This document shows positions 37,198 to 47,932 of a stretch of DNA of 64,000 bases, piece by piece. The notes beneath the pieces were generated by a model that worked only from the letters and a program-made list of their open reading frames with translations, ran no database searches and was not told the origin of the DNA. Position numbers and translations under genes: made by a program. The DNA is from Phascolomyces articulosus (Eukaryota; Mucoromycota; Mucoromycetes; Mucorales; Lichtheimiaceae): assembly GCA_025677815.1 (NCBI GenBank), contig JAIXMP010000004.1, forward strand, positions 1,302,001-1,366,000. The letters are read 5' to 3'. Each line of letters opens with the position of its first letter. Position 1 is the stretch's first letter.

Positions 37198-38729
37198 ATG
37201 ATCCATGATTTGCAAGCGTTTATAAGGAGAGGCAACATTAAGAAGTCTTGTACGAGATTGAAGCCGAAGGTACCAGCGATTTTAGCTTTGAGTATAGGGG
37301 CATACCGAAATGGTAAAAGTCAATTTGAATTTATCATTACTTTGATCATTTCTTCAGGAAACATTTCCTAACGGCTCGTAAAGCAAAAGATTATTTTACA
37401 GCAACCGCTCCTATCGATGGGATATAGATGTAATTCAAAAACTATGCATTGATTCTTACAGTACTTTAGGCGCTCAAAGTTTAATATTTGACTTGAATAA
37501 CCTCAATAATTCTAACTATCCTGGGAAAACACAAAATACGAAATGTCTATTGCAAGAATTTGGAGTAAGTTGGTCATTTGAAGACTCAAAGAGTATATGA
37601 AAAATGCTATTATTCATTTAATTTGTAATTTTAGGTGCCTATTTATAATAAGGATAGCGCCCATTCAAGTGGTGAAGCGAATCTAAACATACCAAGCAAC
37701 AGTAAAAACATTACTCAACCATTTGTGACAAACACAGTAATGAATTTTTTATATGACCATTCAGCATTTGATATATCAAATTTCCTTGTTTATTACATAA
37801 TTTTTCCTAGAATCCATTGAGCGTTACAATTGGAACCATAGGAAAGCTGATTGATTCAACTGAAGTCCTAGGGTGTATTTCATTTATAACCGCCAAAATT
37901 TTACCTCAACTTTAAAGATTTTCAGGACCATATTTTAACTTTTTAATCCATAATATATATTTTTATGCTTATTAAGAACATTTATATTGGATTAGCTTTT
38001 CAATAAAAAAAGTGATGTCGAACTTGAAAGCTATCAAAGTTGGTGGGTTACACGGAATCTTATACTGAAAAATTATACTCTGTTGTGAACACGACTTTAG
38101 TATTGTAATTTTGTATAAAACCTTATTTTTTCTTGAACAGAATATGGCTCACTGTAAATGCAATCGGATTGGAAGATATTTGGGGAGCAGCAAAACCAAT
38201 AGCTCGGGTCTACTGTGATTATTCATTCTGAGCTTTCAGACAAAACATACCAGGCTTTTTAGATTCTATTTTACCTATTGATAAGACTCCACTGACAACT
38301 CGACGATTTTTTGATAGAGTTTGGAGGTTTATAGATGCATGCTCACAAAACTATTCAATTGGTAAAGCTTTTGAATTAGCTAAATTTTTTCTTCTGGTAA
38401 ATATATTTCACACCACCATATTGACTTCCATGATTAAGCTTTGACCCTTCCCTCTGCCACTCTGTCTCGTTCTCTTTCATGATACACAGATAATATAACA
38501 TACTATTTACCATATATGGGGATGATGTTTGAAATGATAAAATTGAAACATTCCTAAATTTTGGCGGTTATAAATGGAATACACCACCCTAATAAAATCA
38601 GTGCAAAAAGGTAAGATAAGAATAAATGAAACATATATTGCAGCTTTCATTAGAAAGGTTAATTGAATTTTCATATCGGTTTATGAGCATTGGCATATAT
38701 AGTGATGAGAGTGAAAAATATCATCAGTA
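37198..38729 (+). pseudogene. Broken gene of unknown family, split by a TIR element
   Basis: Codon-like segments are MIHDLQAFIRRGNIKKSC (from 37198), TLGAQSLIFDLNNLNNSNYPGK (about 37462-37525), VPIYNKDSAHSSGEANLNIP (37635 on) and NPLSVTIGTIGKLIDSTEV (about 37812-37868). After the inserted element, reading continues LIKSVQK at 38591, then an exon ERLIEFSYRFMSIGIYSDES ending at a stop near 38729. Splice sites flank several pieces, but stops after the first exon (near 37370-37435) break the frame. The family is not recognised. The continuity of the frame across the insertion site supports the insertion model. Confidence 0.4.
37871..38589. mobile_element. 719-bp TIR element with TA target duplication (Tc1/mariner-like, non-autonomous)
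   Basis: The left end GGGTGTATTTCATTTATAAC plus CGCCAAAATTT is matched by an inverted copy at the right end (GGGTGGTGTATTCCATTTAT plus AACCGCCAAAATTT). The terminal inverted repeats are about 31-34 bp and differ by a 3-nt indel and one substitution. TA flanks both ends (37869-37870 and 38590-38591), the hallmark target duplication of Tc1/mariner elements. The interior has no intact transposase. It does hold a codon-like remnant near 38235-38400 (AFRQNIPGFLDSILPIDKTP ... TTRRFFDRVWRFIDAC), of a type I recall as repetitive in mucoralean genomes. Confidence 0.8.
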
Positions 38730-38999
38730 ATAATATATATGTATAAGGTGATAAACATGCCTGAAGCATCTGGTCATCTCAATGACGACAACAAAGATGG
38801 GTTTTTTCGAAGCAATGATATAACAACAATGATATAACAACATTAATATAACAACAATGATAAATGATGGGTTCCGGGACTCGATATTCGAAAAAGGATA
38901 CAAACTTGTAAGTATATCAATGGTCTATAACTTAGAATTACGTTTATTGTACTTGTTTATTTGTCTTTTTTTTTTTTTTTTTGTTTTCTTTAATGCAAG

Positions 39000-39288
39000 G
39001 GGCAGTTAAACTTGGATGTTGTTCGTGAAATCAAAATAGCCAAAGAAAAAGTCGAAGAGCGATACTGTAAAAGAAAGCAGCCATACAAAAAAAAACTTGC
39101 AACTGAAACAATCGTGTCTTTTTACCTTTCCAAAAGCGCATAAAATGAACATAAGAACAAGTATCCATTGAAAACCCGTGATCAGCCCCTTTTTTCAATT
39201 AAGAAAGATCTTGAACTCCAAGAAACTTTTGATTCGCCTGCAGGGTCCAAAGCCATTAAATGGCTAAAGAATTGGGAAGATATTCAGG
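39000..39288 (+). pseudogene. Fragment of an unidentified gene
   Basis: Codon-like stretch QLNLDVVREIKIAKEKVEER ... KKLATETIVSFYLSKSA, stop, then KYPLKTRDQPLFSIKKDL ... AGSKAIKWLKNWEDIQ followed by a GT donor. A T/pyrimidine tract (38967-38982) precedes it like an intron end. One internal stop. Family not recognised; it probably belongs to the surrounding repeats. Confidence 0.3.
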
Positions 39289-39592
39289 TATGTCCTCTTC
39301 ATTTCGGCGCATCAGCTCAATATAAATTAATGAAGTATCACTAATTATACCGGTCACCATTCTATAGGATTCTCTTGATGCACTGGACCATCTTATTTAA
39401 AAGCCATTGCTACCAAAAATGGCGCTTTCATGCAAAACATTGGAAATAAGTTTGACTTTCCTGACTAAACTGTTTATACTTAATTCCAGCGTCAATAATT
39501 CCCATCCCGATGTGACCTTAAATTTTATCATGAATATTACAGTTAAAAGTGTCTTTTTCTCTACTTTCGTTTGATGCCCATTTCGCTATATC

Positions 39593-40471
39593 ATGTCTAC
39601 ATCCCCATTACCTACTCGCAATGGAGAATCTTACACAACCAATGAATACAGAATCATAAAACACGTTTATAAATTTTTACGAGAGGATAACTTCAAACAT
39701 CCTTATAAAAAAAGTTACGAACAGGGAACTTCTTACAAAGTCACTGGCTGTTGCCAGATTATCGCCTGGGAATGTATACGTGGTCAGGGTCCTGATAAAA
39801 AAAAGCGTGGTAGACCATTGAAAGAAATAAACACAGAATATGAAAAGGCACTTAGTGCTATTGTTACCACTTTGCATAAAGACAACAAACCAGCAAGCTC
39901 AGTACAGATAGAAAAAAGATTGAAACTCGCAGATAATGGAAAACATACATCATCTATTCGAACTGTTCAACGTGATTTACCACAATATATATATACATAT
40001 GGGCGCCACCATACAAAAAACATTAACCACGATTCACCAGCTGTAGTTGCATCTTGAGGTTCATATATTCCAAGACGAATGGGCTACTTAGACGATGATG
40101 GTATACCACGTACAATTGAAGTTTTCTTAGATGAATCCTACATCTCGCTCGATCACTCAAATCCTAACCAATGGGCAAAAATAATATTAATTGACATTCT
40201 CCTCAAAAGGACCTATGCTAGTGATTTTCGGTGCATTCGTAGTCATGAAAAACAATGGTCAGTTACATGTGATTAGTTACGGAAAACGACCTTATTTGGC
40301 CCAGCACTGGCCAGGCACATATTGTCCAAGATGGTAATGGATCTCGTTGAGGAAAAAGACCAAGGATCGATCCACAAGAGTACAACATGCTTTCAGATGT
40401 TGTACGTGAAGCAAGTATCATGCCTGATACCAATGACTATCATGGTAACTTCAACGCAACGTCGAATTAAG
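39593..40471 (+). pseudogene. Degenerate DDE (Tc1/IS630-superfamily) transposase
   Basis: The N-terminal part MSTSPLPTRNGESYTTNEYR ... KKRGRPLKEI to ...PAVVAS is open, then broken by a TGA near 40054. The catalytic region resumes with EVFLDESYISLDHSNPNQW (first acidic residue) and, in shifted frames, HIVQDGNGS ... EYNMLSDVVREASIMPDTNDYHGNF (region around the second acidic residue). The part expected to carry the final acidic residue is missing: the sequence runs straight into the next element at about 40516. Stops at 40054 and 40274 and at least one frameshift make it inactive. It resembles DDE endonuclease families common in mucoralean genomes (from memory). Confidence 0.6.
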
Positions 40472-41335
40472 TTACCTACTATTGAAATTATAAATCGTTA
40501 ATTATCGATGATTTTATGTTGCTAACTTTCCAAAGACTATCATTATCCCGTATCGTTTACTTGGTTGGAGGAGATGCTCTGGAACTGTATGAGAAGTATT
40601 TCACACGACAAACAGATATCAGGGCAATCTATGAAAGTTTGTCATCCAAGAAACCTTCTCCCCTTCTGGAAATGACAGATGATATGAATGCAATATATGA
40701 TGAAATTGAAAAGGTAGTGAATGGCTTATATATATTTAACCTATTTGCTAATTATCTTATTCCCATAATTTTATTATATATAGGAGGCCAAGAAGAGCGG
40801 GAAAATTGGGGGTGCGCAAAATTGTTTATCAAAAAAAAAAATGCCTTATTGGAACAAGGAATCAATGATAGTGAAATAATGCAAATGTTGGATATTTTGG
40901 ATATTCTTATTGCAAGTCTCCCTGATCGTAACGAAGTAATCTCGCGTGCTGATACCCAGTCTGAACTTACGTATTATAGACGTGTAGCAAGTCTCCTTGA
41001 TATTGTATTTAGACAAACAAAATTGGAGCTGAAGGAGTAAGTATATTGTCTTTTAGTGATTGGTACTGTTCTTGCTATATTTTAGTTTGGATGCATACTG
41101 TACAATTAGTAATAGTCATATACTGTATGTTCGAGGAAACCTTCTCTAATAGTGGGCTATGCCTCTGCTGGGATGATACAATACCAGCGAGAGCCAAGAA
41201 AAACGAAAAGATTGAAATGAAGGTCGACCTTCGTATCTTGTCTGATTCTAATACAAAACGATCGGACCTTAGTGTTGGCGAGTTTACCAAAAAGGCAATC
41301 CCTAGCAAACTCTATAATGACAAACTCAAGCAAGT

Positions 41336-41349
41336 TACTATTACAAAAT
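41336..41349. repeat. Left 14-bp target-site duplication of the LINE
   Basis: TACTATTACAAAAT, identical to 43408-43421. It directly abuts the truncated reverse transcriptase and lies in the coding frame (ending QVTITK) of the interrupted gene. Confidence 0.9.
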
Positions 41350-43407
41350 TGTGAGAAAGCTCTTTGAAATGTGCATTCAAGAACCATTGGCTACACTAGG
41401 CCCGGAATTGGATATTGCTCAAGCCGGATTCCGACATCATCATAGCTCACTGAATCAAGTCTTATGTCTTCATGAACTATTCAAAATACATTCATCCATA
41501 TATGGTGAACATGTAGTGCTAGCTATGCTTGACATTGGATCGGCATATGACACAGTAGATCGTAGTATTATTTGGAACATATTATCTCCTTTAATCCCAA
41601 TTCCTTTTCTTAAATTACTAAAGAGCCTTTTTGATATAATATCTATAGAATCGCTTGTGTCTGGTAGTGTATCCCGTCGTATCCATCCTGTTACAGGCGT
41701 GTTACAAGGCTCAGTACTTTCTCCTTATTCATACTCCATATATATTAATTCTCTTCCTAAACTGCTTCGTGATGTGGAAACCAACTTTAACAACAACAAC
41801 CAAATGAATGATCCCTTTTCTCTTTCACCACCAGAAAACCTTATAAACAAACAAAAAATCAATTGTTTATTATACGCAGATGATGTCGCTCTAATAGGTA
41901 CACCAACAACAATGCCACTACTACTTGCAGCTTGTGAACAACATAGCATTCAACTTGGATATAGATGGAAACCTTCGAAATGCGTAATTTTAACTGTAAA
42001 CACCTTACAGGAACCATTATGTCTATATGGGGAAGCAATACCCCAAGCAACAACATTTAAATACTTGGGTGTGCCATTTGATAACACTGAAAGCAAAGAT
42101 GCAACACGACTCATCCAACAAAATAGTTGCTCAGCACTAGCAGCTATGCGTGTCTTCAATTCAATTGGTGTTAACCCGACTGGGTTCTCTAGAATTTTAT
42201 CAGCACGCCTTTATCAACAGTTCATTCGTCCTAAGCTTGAATATGGGCTTGATATAACTTGGTTCACAAAAAAATAAATTAAACTCTTAGAAGATGCACA
42301 AAACTATTGCCTCCGACTCATTTTCGGTGCACATAAAACATTCTCAACAACAGTTATACGTCATATCACACGTATACCAACAATGGCTGAACGAATCTCC
42401 ATCCTTCAAACAAAACTATTATCCCGGGCCTATTACCTACCAAACAACACCTTGCTTTATCAGCTTAGGCCAAAGCTAGTCTTCTCAAAAAATAGTCAAT
42501 GGAACGCCCTGCATCAATCTAATCTCTGGCAACGTCTTCCTCTACCAAGACAGGACGTTGATCCTCGCACTCTCAAACAAGAAATCAACAACCTCCGAAG
42601 AGCTACTTTTAAAAAATCACTATCACAACCAAATAACAAAAGGATTTCGGCTTGTCGTCTATACATAACTATTGATCCAATACTTTGGCTCTCAATGACA
42701 CCCAAGGACCGTAGCCGCGTAGTTCGTTGATGTATCGGTTTCCTACCTGGCAAACCTGTTCAATGCTGGTGTCAACGGGATGGTGCGCTTACAACCATCT
42801 CTCATCTTATGGAATGCTTTTGTGTGCACTCACTTCTGGATGTACCAATCACGATAACAATAGACCCAATATCTTATATCCTGAATAAACTTCCAAAAAA
42901 ACCACCACAACAACAAAATCAAAAAGAATACTGGTCACAAATATGGCCACTTGTTTGTTCACTCCTCTACGACATTGATAACTGTTGCCATCCCCATGAT
43001 TTCTCTACCACCAAGGATCCAGACCCAGGTCGCCAATTAATTACATGGATTAACACTGTAGAAAAAAACCATTTCATTACGTACAACAACAGCATCCACT
43101 AGACAACAGCAGTACCGACAACAGCAACGCTCACCCACATCAGGAAGCAGGATAGGCCTTTTGTTTCATTCTTTGACCCCCGGCCTCTTCTAATATAATC
43201 TAAAGAAATAACGATTAAAAAAAACAAAAAACTTCTCCACCCCTTCTCCACCCCTTCTTTGCCTCTACATTCTTCCTTATTGCCTTTAAGGTTTTTCATA
43301 TCACTTTGCCAACAGGATCGGACTAGAGCGGATATGTCCTATTAAGACGCAGCGTTCACTTAGTCATTTCTTTTACTTTTCTTATACAAAAAAAAATAGA
43401 AATAATC
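41350..43407 (+). mobile_element. 5'-truncated non-LTR (LINE) retrotransposon, about 2.06 kb
   Basis: Exactly bounded by 14-bp target-site duplications (TACTATTACAAAAT at 41336-41349 and 43408-43421). It starts inside the reverse transcriptase. One reading frame runs VRKLFEMCIQEPL, QAGFRHHHSSLNQ, LAMLDIGSAYDTVDRS (Asp of motif A), GVLQGSVLSPYSYSIYIN (motif B), CLLYADDVAL (YADD box, motif C) and TFKYLGVPF. After a TAA at 42275-42277 and a TGA at 42728-42730 it ends in a CCHC-like knuckle, CWCQRDGALTTISHLMEC. The endonuclease and ORF1 are absent. The 3' end has an A9 run (43388-43396) followed by eleven bases. It is dead: 5'-truncated with two in-frame stops. Confidence 0.9.
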
Positions 43408-43421
43408 TACTATTACAAAAT
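43408..43421. repeat. Right 14-bp target-site duplication of the LINE
   Basis: TACTATTACAAAAT, identical to 41336-41349. It follows the A-rich 3' end of the LINE, after which the host gene frame resumes (YHLNTLL). Confidence 0.9.
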
Positions 43422-44360
43422 ATCATTTGAATACTCTTCTTTCTGGCCTTCCCCCCCATCAACAGCCTTAATCCCAATTGTTCAAATAATTGGTTTCGAG
43501 TGCCATTTGTTTGTCTTGAAGAAAATTGGAGACTTTCATGTATTGGAAATCGTCCATGTAATCACATTCCCCGCAACATATAAAGTCATACAAGATAATG
43601 GTATTGTAAAACTTATAAGCTACCTGGAGAAGGCTAAGGTAAGTATTTGACTTCTATACTACAGTCGAATGTTTATTCAGTTTAATTTAATTTCATAGAG
43701 TCTGTGCCTGTTGCTGAAGAGGGCAATCAAAGAAAACGGCCTCGAAAAAACGATAGGCAAAATGAGAGGCATTCTTGGCAACAAAAAAAGGGAAGAAAAG
43801 GTGACCGTTCGTGCCACGGTTTGGCCAGCGAAGGAAGAGGATGGCGAGAAAGAATAAGAGGATGACAAAAAAGATAATAATGAAGAAGAGCATGGAGAAG
43901 ATGCCGCTGAAGAAGATCTAGCTCAAGTTCAATCCTGGAATGATAAGCCTCTATGTGCATATTCCCTTAAATTTCATGTTGCTTTAGCTGTATAATATTT
44001 TTGAAGTTTTCCTTGCCAGCTGAAGAATACTGCAGAACTTCATCTAATTCCTTGATAATCGTGGCGCACTTCTATATTTTCCTTAATCTAAAATAGAATT
44101 AGCATGTTAAATAAATACTGTAGTTTAATCTTTGCTCTCCATTACATTGAAACTGTAAGAGCTTTATATGGCCTTCAGAGGTACTTTTTTTTTGCTGTTA
44201 TTTTTTCTGTTCTTTTTTAATATTTTTTGTGCTGTTTTCTTTTTGTTATAGGTTTACTTTTATTGCTATTTTGTTTTTTAGCGGCATGATTGTTATAATT
44301 GAATGTGTTAACATCAAAAAAAAAGAAAAAAGAATAAGGTAAATATAAATCAACTTCCAA

Positions 44361-44585
44361 AATCTTCATTAAAATCCCCATTAAAATCCCCAGTTTTAAA
44401 AATTGACACGAAATCCTCGGAAAACTTTGGCTCAAAACTCCCAACTCCGGAGGTGGGGATTTTGCTAACAAAAAATTTCGGGGATTTGGTTGGGGATTTT
44501 CTTGAGGATTAATTTCTGAAGCCCCCCTAAGTAGTGGGGATTTCAGTGGGGATTTCTATGGGGTTAATTATTGAACCCCCCCTGT
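44361..44585. repeat. GGGGATTT-rich imperfect inverted and direct repeats
   Basis: The left part carries AATCCCC units (44376-44402) and the right part the inverse GGGGATTT units (44455-44562). A duplicated block TTAATT-CTGAA-CCCCCCT type occurs at about 44510-44528 and 44565-44583. This may be a MITE or the end of a DNA transposon; the borders were not resolved. Confidence 0.5.
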
Positions 44586-44588
44586 GGT

Positions 44589-45285
44589 GAAATATGCAGC
44601 AAGGCAACCAAGGAAGTGCGCAAAAACAATACAACTGCATATAATGATCACGACAAGATGGTAATAGTTGGCCGACGAATCGATCTTTTGTTGAATACAA
44701 TGAACATCGAACTAGGATCAGCAGAGTGGAAGAATAAGGGACTTCTCCTGGTCTTGGGGAAGTGCAACAAGAAAAGAATGCCCGAACAAACAAAGCTATA
44801 TTGAAAGTGTTAGAAAAAATGGATATAAGGGAGGATGAATGTAAAGGATTGTTTGTGTTGGGTATGGATTGGATTGGTCAGTTTATTTTATATACGTAAT
44901 TGTCTCTGTATATTCCATACATTATACATAACTAATATAGGATAATTGTATACTGCTAAGTCAAAATGGTTATATGATTGGATTGAAGCATGTTGATGGT
45001 GGATATAGTGCGTACCATATGCGTGATTTGATGATCCCTCCCACATTGAACAACTTTAAAGATTTCAAGGCTACTCTCAATCTCTTATATCAATACAAAC
45101 ATCGTCTTCTTGATATGTCTGAGGTGGTTGAATCCGCATTTTACCGAGAACAGGCAAGAATGCAATTACACAATTATCGAGTGCCACCAAATCAGAAAAG
45201 ATTACGAAGTCCAGATACTTTATTCACACCTGTCAAAAAAAAAAAAAAAAAAAAGAGAGAGAACCGAGCGGACCAACGAGAATAG
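44589..45285 (+). pseudogene. Partial second member of the multicopy unknown family
   Basis: Starts abruptly after the GGGGATTT repeats with CSKATKEVRKNNTTAYNDHD, KMVIVGRRIDLLLNTMNIEL and GSAEWKN. A frame change near 44755 is needed to continue QEKNARTNKAILKVLEKMDI and ECKGLFVLGMDWIG. After a probable intron (about 44878-44968) the C-terminal domain reads YMIGLKHVDGGYSAYHMRDL, MIPPTLNNFKDFKATLNLLYQYKH. It ends in a Lys tail encoded by an A(22) run (45236-45254 region) that is prone to slippage. The C-terminal domain aligns by eye with the 43.5-kb piece (VLKKIGDFHVLEIVHVITFP). 5' truncated. Confidence 0.5.
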
Positions 45286-47932
45286 TAATCCAGGTCATGA
45301 AAGTGATGAGGGTGATTGTGTTTAGGCTTCAAATCATTCTCCTCTCTGTGTGTATATACTGTAAATCCTCCTTTTAATCCTTTTTTCGTGCCCATTCTCT
45401 GTAACTATCATTTTTTATCTCCATATTTTCTAATTCAATATCTTGTAAATAACAACAGTAAAAAATATTTCAATATACCATGGACCATATCATGACCCTT
45501 ATCACAAGAAAAAACAAAATAAATATTGTACCAATCCCGTAACCTTTTCTCTTTGAGGATCTATTTCACTTTTTTTTCCACATTTTTTCCTTTCCTCTTT
45601 TTCTTTTTTTTCAGTTCTTTCTTTTCATATTATACCAAAGGTTATATTAAAAAAACAGTATGAATATTTTCTTTGTCAATGCAAGCATTATTAGTCGATA
45701 CATAATAAGAAATAAGAAAATCGTTAAAGATAGAGCCTGTTTGGTTTCTATTGAAAAACAAAAACACAAAACATGTCCAGATACGTAGTGCCTTCAAACT
45801 TTCTTTGTTTGCTGAAACATGCGTGGCGTATTGCGTTTCACTAGGATCAGGAGGTGTCATTTATTTATTTATTTTTTGCATTCTGCTGATTCCTGCTCGA
45901 TAGCCATTGTGCTTAGCAATTGAACAGTTTGTCGACCGACAATTATCTTTTCGTCATGGTTCCTAAAGCAAACGCATTGTTCTTGTGTACTTCCTCGGGG
46001 TATCTAATCTTGCCTTTCTCACCGGTACATAAGTATTCCCGTCCGTTTAGTATGTATCTAGACTAAAATATCATTAGGGCAATGTCAACCAACAAAAGAC
46101 ATTATACTCACTCTCTCACTTCCAATTTGGTTTTTCTAACAACAATATTGAAATGACTTGCAACATCTCAATATGAGTGTTGAGTTCCGAAATTCATCAC
46201 TTGCCATACATTGTCTTATCATTTCCTCTCAAAAATTCCTTCATAATCTCCACGATATCTATTGGTCTTCTATCACATCACCCCATTGGTTTATCTAAGT
46301 TACAAAAAGCTCTCTACAATAATTTCGTTCTACATATGTGTCTTACCACTTGTTAAAATTTCTGATATGATTTTGTTATTATTGTTCCTGTCAATACGAT
46401 ACTTTACAAATAAAATAATTTATGACATTACCCATACATACTTGATTATGAGCATTTGAATTTATAACTTACCACAAATTCTTTCAAAAGTCTGTTTGTA
46501 TTTTATACGTTGTCCACTTGGAAATCTTGAGCGTGTTCAAGCCAGCGATAGCAGTTTCAGCGACTGACTCACCAAATAAATGAGCGTATAATTTAAGATA
46601 TGGTCCTTATCCCATTGGATGATATCAACTGTCTTTCTCTTTGTGATAGTTTGAAAACAAAATAAGGAGATCTGCTTTGTAAAATGATACAAAGAAAGTA
46701 GAACAAGAAAAAAAGACTACTATTTCTCTCTTTGGCCGCTGTAGTTTTAGTTGAACAAGTGATCTTGGTAAACAAACGATTGCAACGGGGAAAATTATCA
46801 AAAAATGGTAAATGAAGCACCCTTTGGTGATTTTTCTTTTGAAATACCATTTCTTGTACACCATCTTCAGTGCGACAACATTTGTTGGAAGTCCTGATCA
46901 TGGAGCAGCTGTTAAAAGAAAAATGGTCAAAAAGTGGCCCATTTTCTACAAAATGAATGTTGATAATAGAGTTTTACCGTCATGAAGTAACATACGTTTA
47001 TGAACTTATTTTCATATCATCTCAAGAAACTTTACGTAGCTTATGATATCTTATGAATGGTTGTATGTTATATGGTTTTAATAAATAATTACTACTTACA
47101 TGGAAAAGTTGATGGTGCCATATGTGTTTCATTATTTTATTACATGTTATATCTATAATCAAGAAGAATCGAGATTTCGTCTCTCTTGTAAAAAAAAAAG
47201 ACCTTAAAAAGTTTGGTTACACATACATAACAGTTACCATGTTTATTTATTGATATTTTTTCCGCATAACCTGGGTTGCTTATACCTATTAGAGGAGAAT
47301 AAACAGCACCAATAATTCGTGAAATTCTCAGGACAACAAACGTTATTATAAAAATTATTATCATTTGTCTGCATCACATCATTAATACACACATCAACAT
47401 GTAATTATTGATGAAGTAAAAGTTAAGCGCGGTACAAAGAGAAGATGAATGTTCTTATTCGAGGTATTACCAAGTTACTTGTTCTTTTGTATCACAGTTC
47501 TTTTTTGTTGTATGTAAATTAAAGATACATGGTGTTACCAGCTATTTTTAAAGGCGAACAATAAAACAAGAAAGGTCGTAAAAAAAACGCTATAAATGCT
47601 GACCAGGGTCCAGGATAATAATTAGTTAGAATAACAATGGTAGGGATTTAACAGTAATTATCATCGTTATCATGATGGTAATAAAAGGAAGGTCTGTGCA
47701 TTTTTTACTTTACTAACTACTACATTTACGCATTTCTGCAGAACCAGTTTTTACTATTAGAACATTACACAGGGTAGAACCTCTGAGCTTAAACCTTACA
47801 TGGTAAAGAAAATAACCTTACAGATGATGGGCCGATGATACTTCGAAAAATAAATTCTCAATTCCATTCTCTCTTTCTCTTCCTTCTTTTTTTTAAACTT
47901 GTGATTTTTTTTCTTTTTGAAAAGGTAGGGAA
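45286..47932. other. Gene-poor spacer of about 2.6 kb upstream of the P450
   Basis: AT-rich with many T and A runs and short ORFs lacking domain-like content. No tRNA or repeat border recognised. The last 120 bp are T/CT-rich, consistent with a promoter and leader. Confidence 0.45.

Larger units (their letters stand above)
40516..43857 (+). pseudogene. Multicopy-family gene of unknown function, split by a LINE
   Basis: 5' part 40516-41349: LVGGDALELYEKYFTRQTDI, NDSEIMQMLDILDILIASLPDR and QSELTYYRRVASLLDIVF. After an apparent intron near 41035-41115 comes KVDLRILSDSN ... SVGEFTKKAIPSKLYNDKLK and QVTITK. The 3' part after the LINE continues in frame, YHLNTLLSGLPP, from 43421. It needs one extra base in a C7 run (43450-43456) to read ALIPIVQIIGFECHLFVLKK ... 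VITFPATY, then an intron (43639-43698) and a basic tail ending at a TAA at 43855-43857. I recall proteins of this layout as abundant, unnamed families in Mucorales. No function known. Confidence 0.6.
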
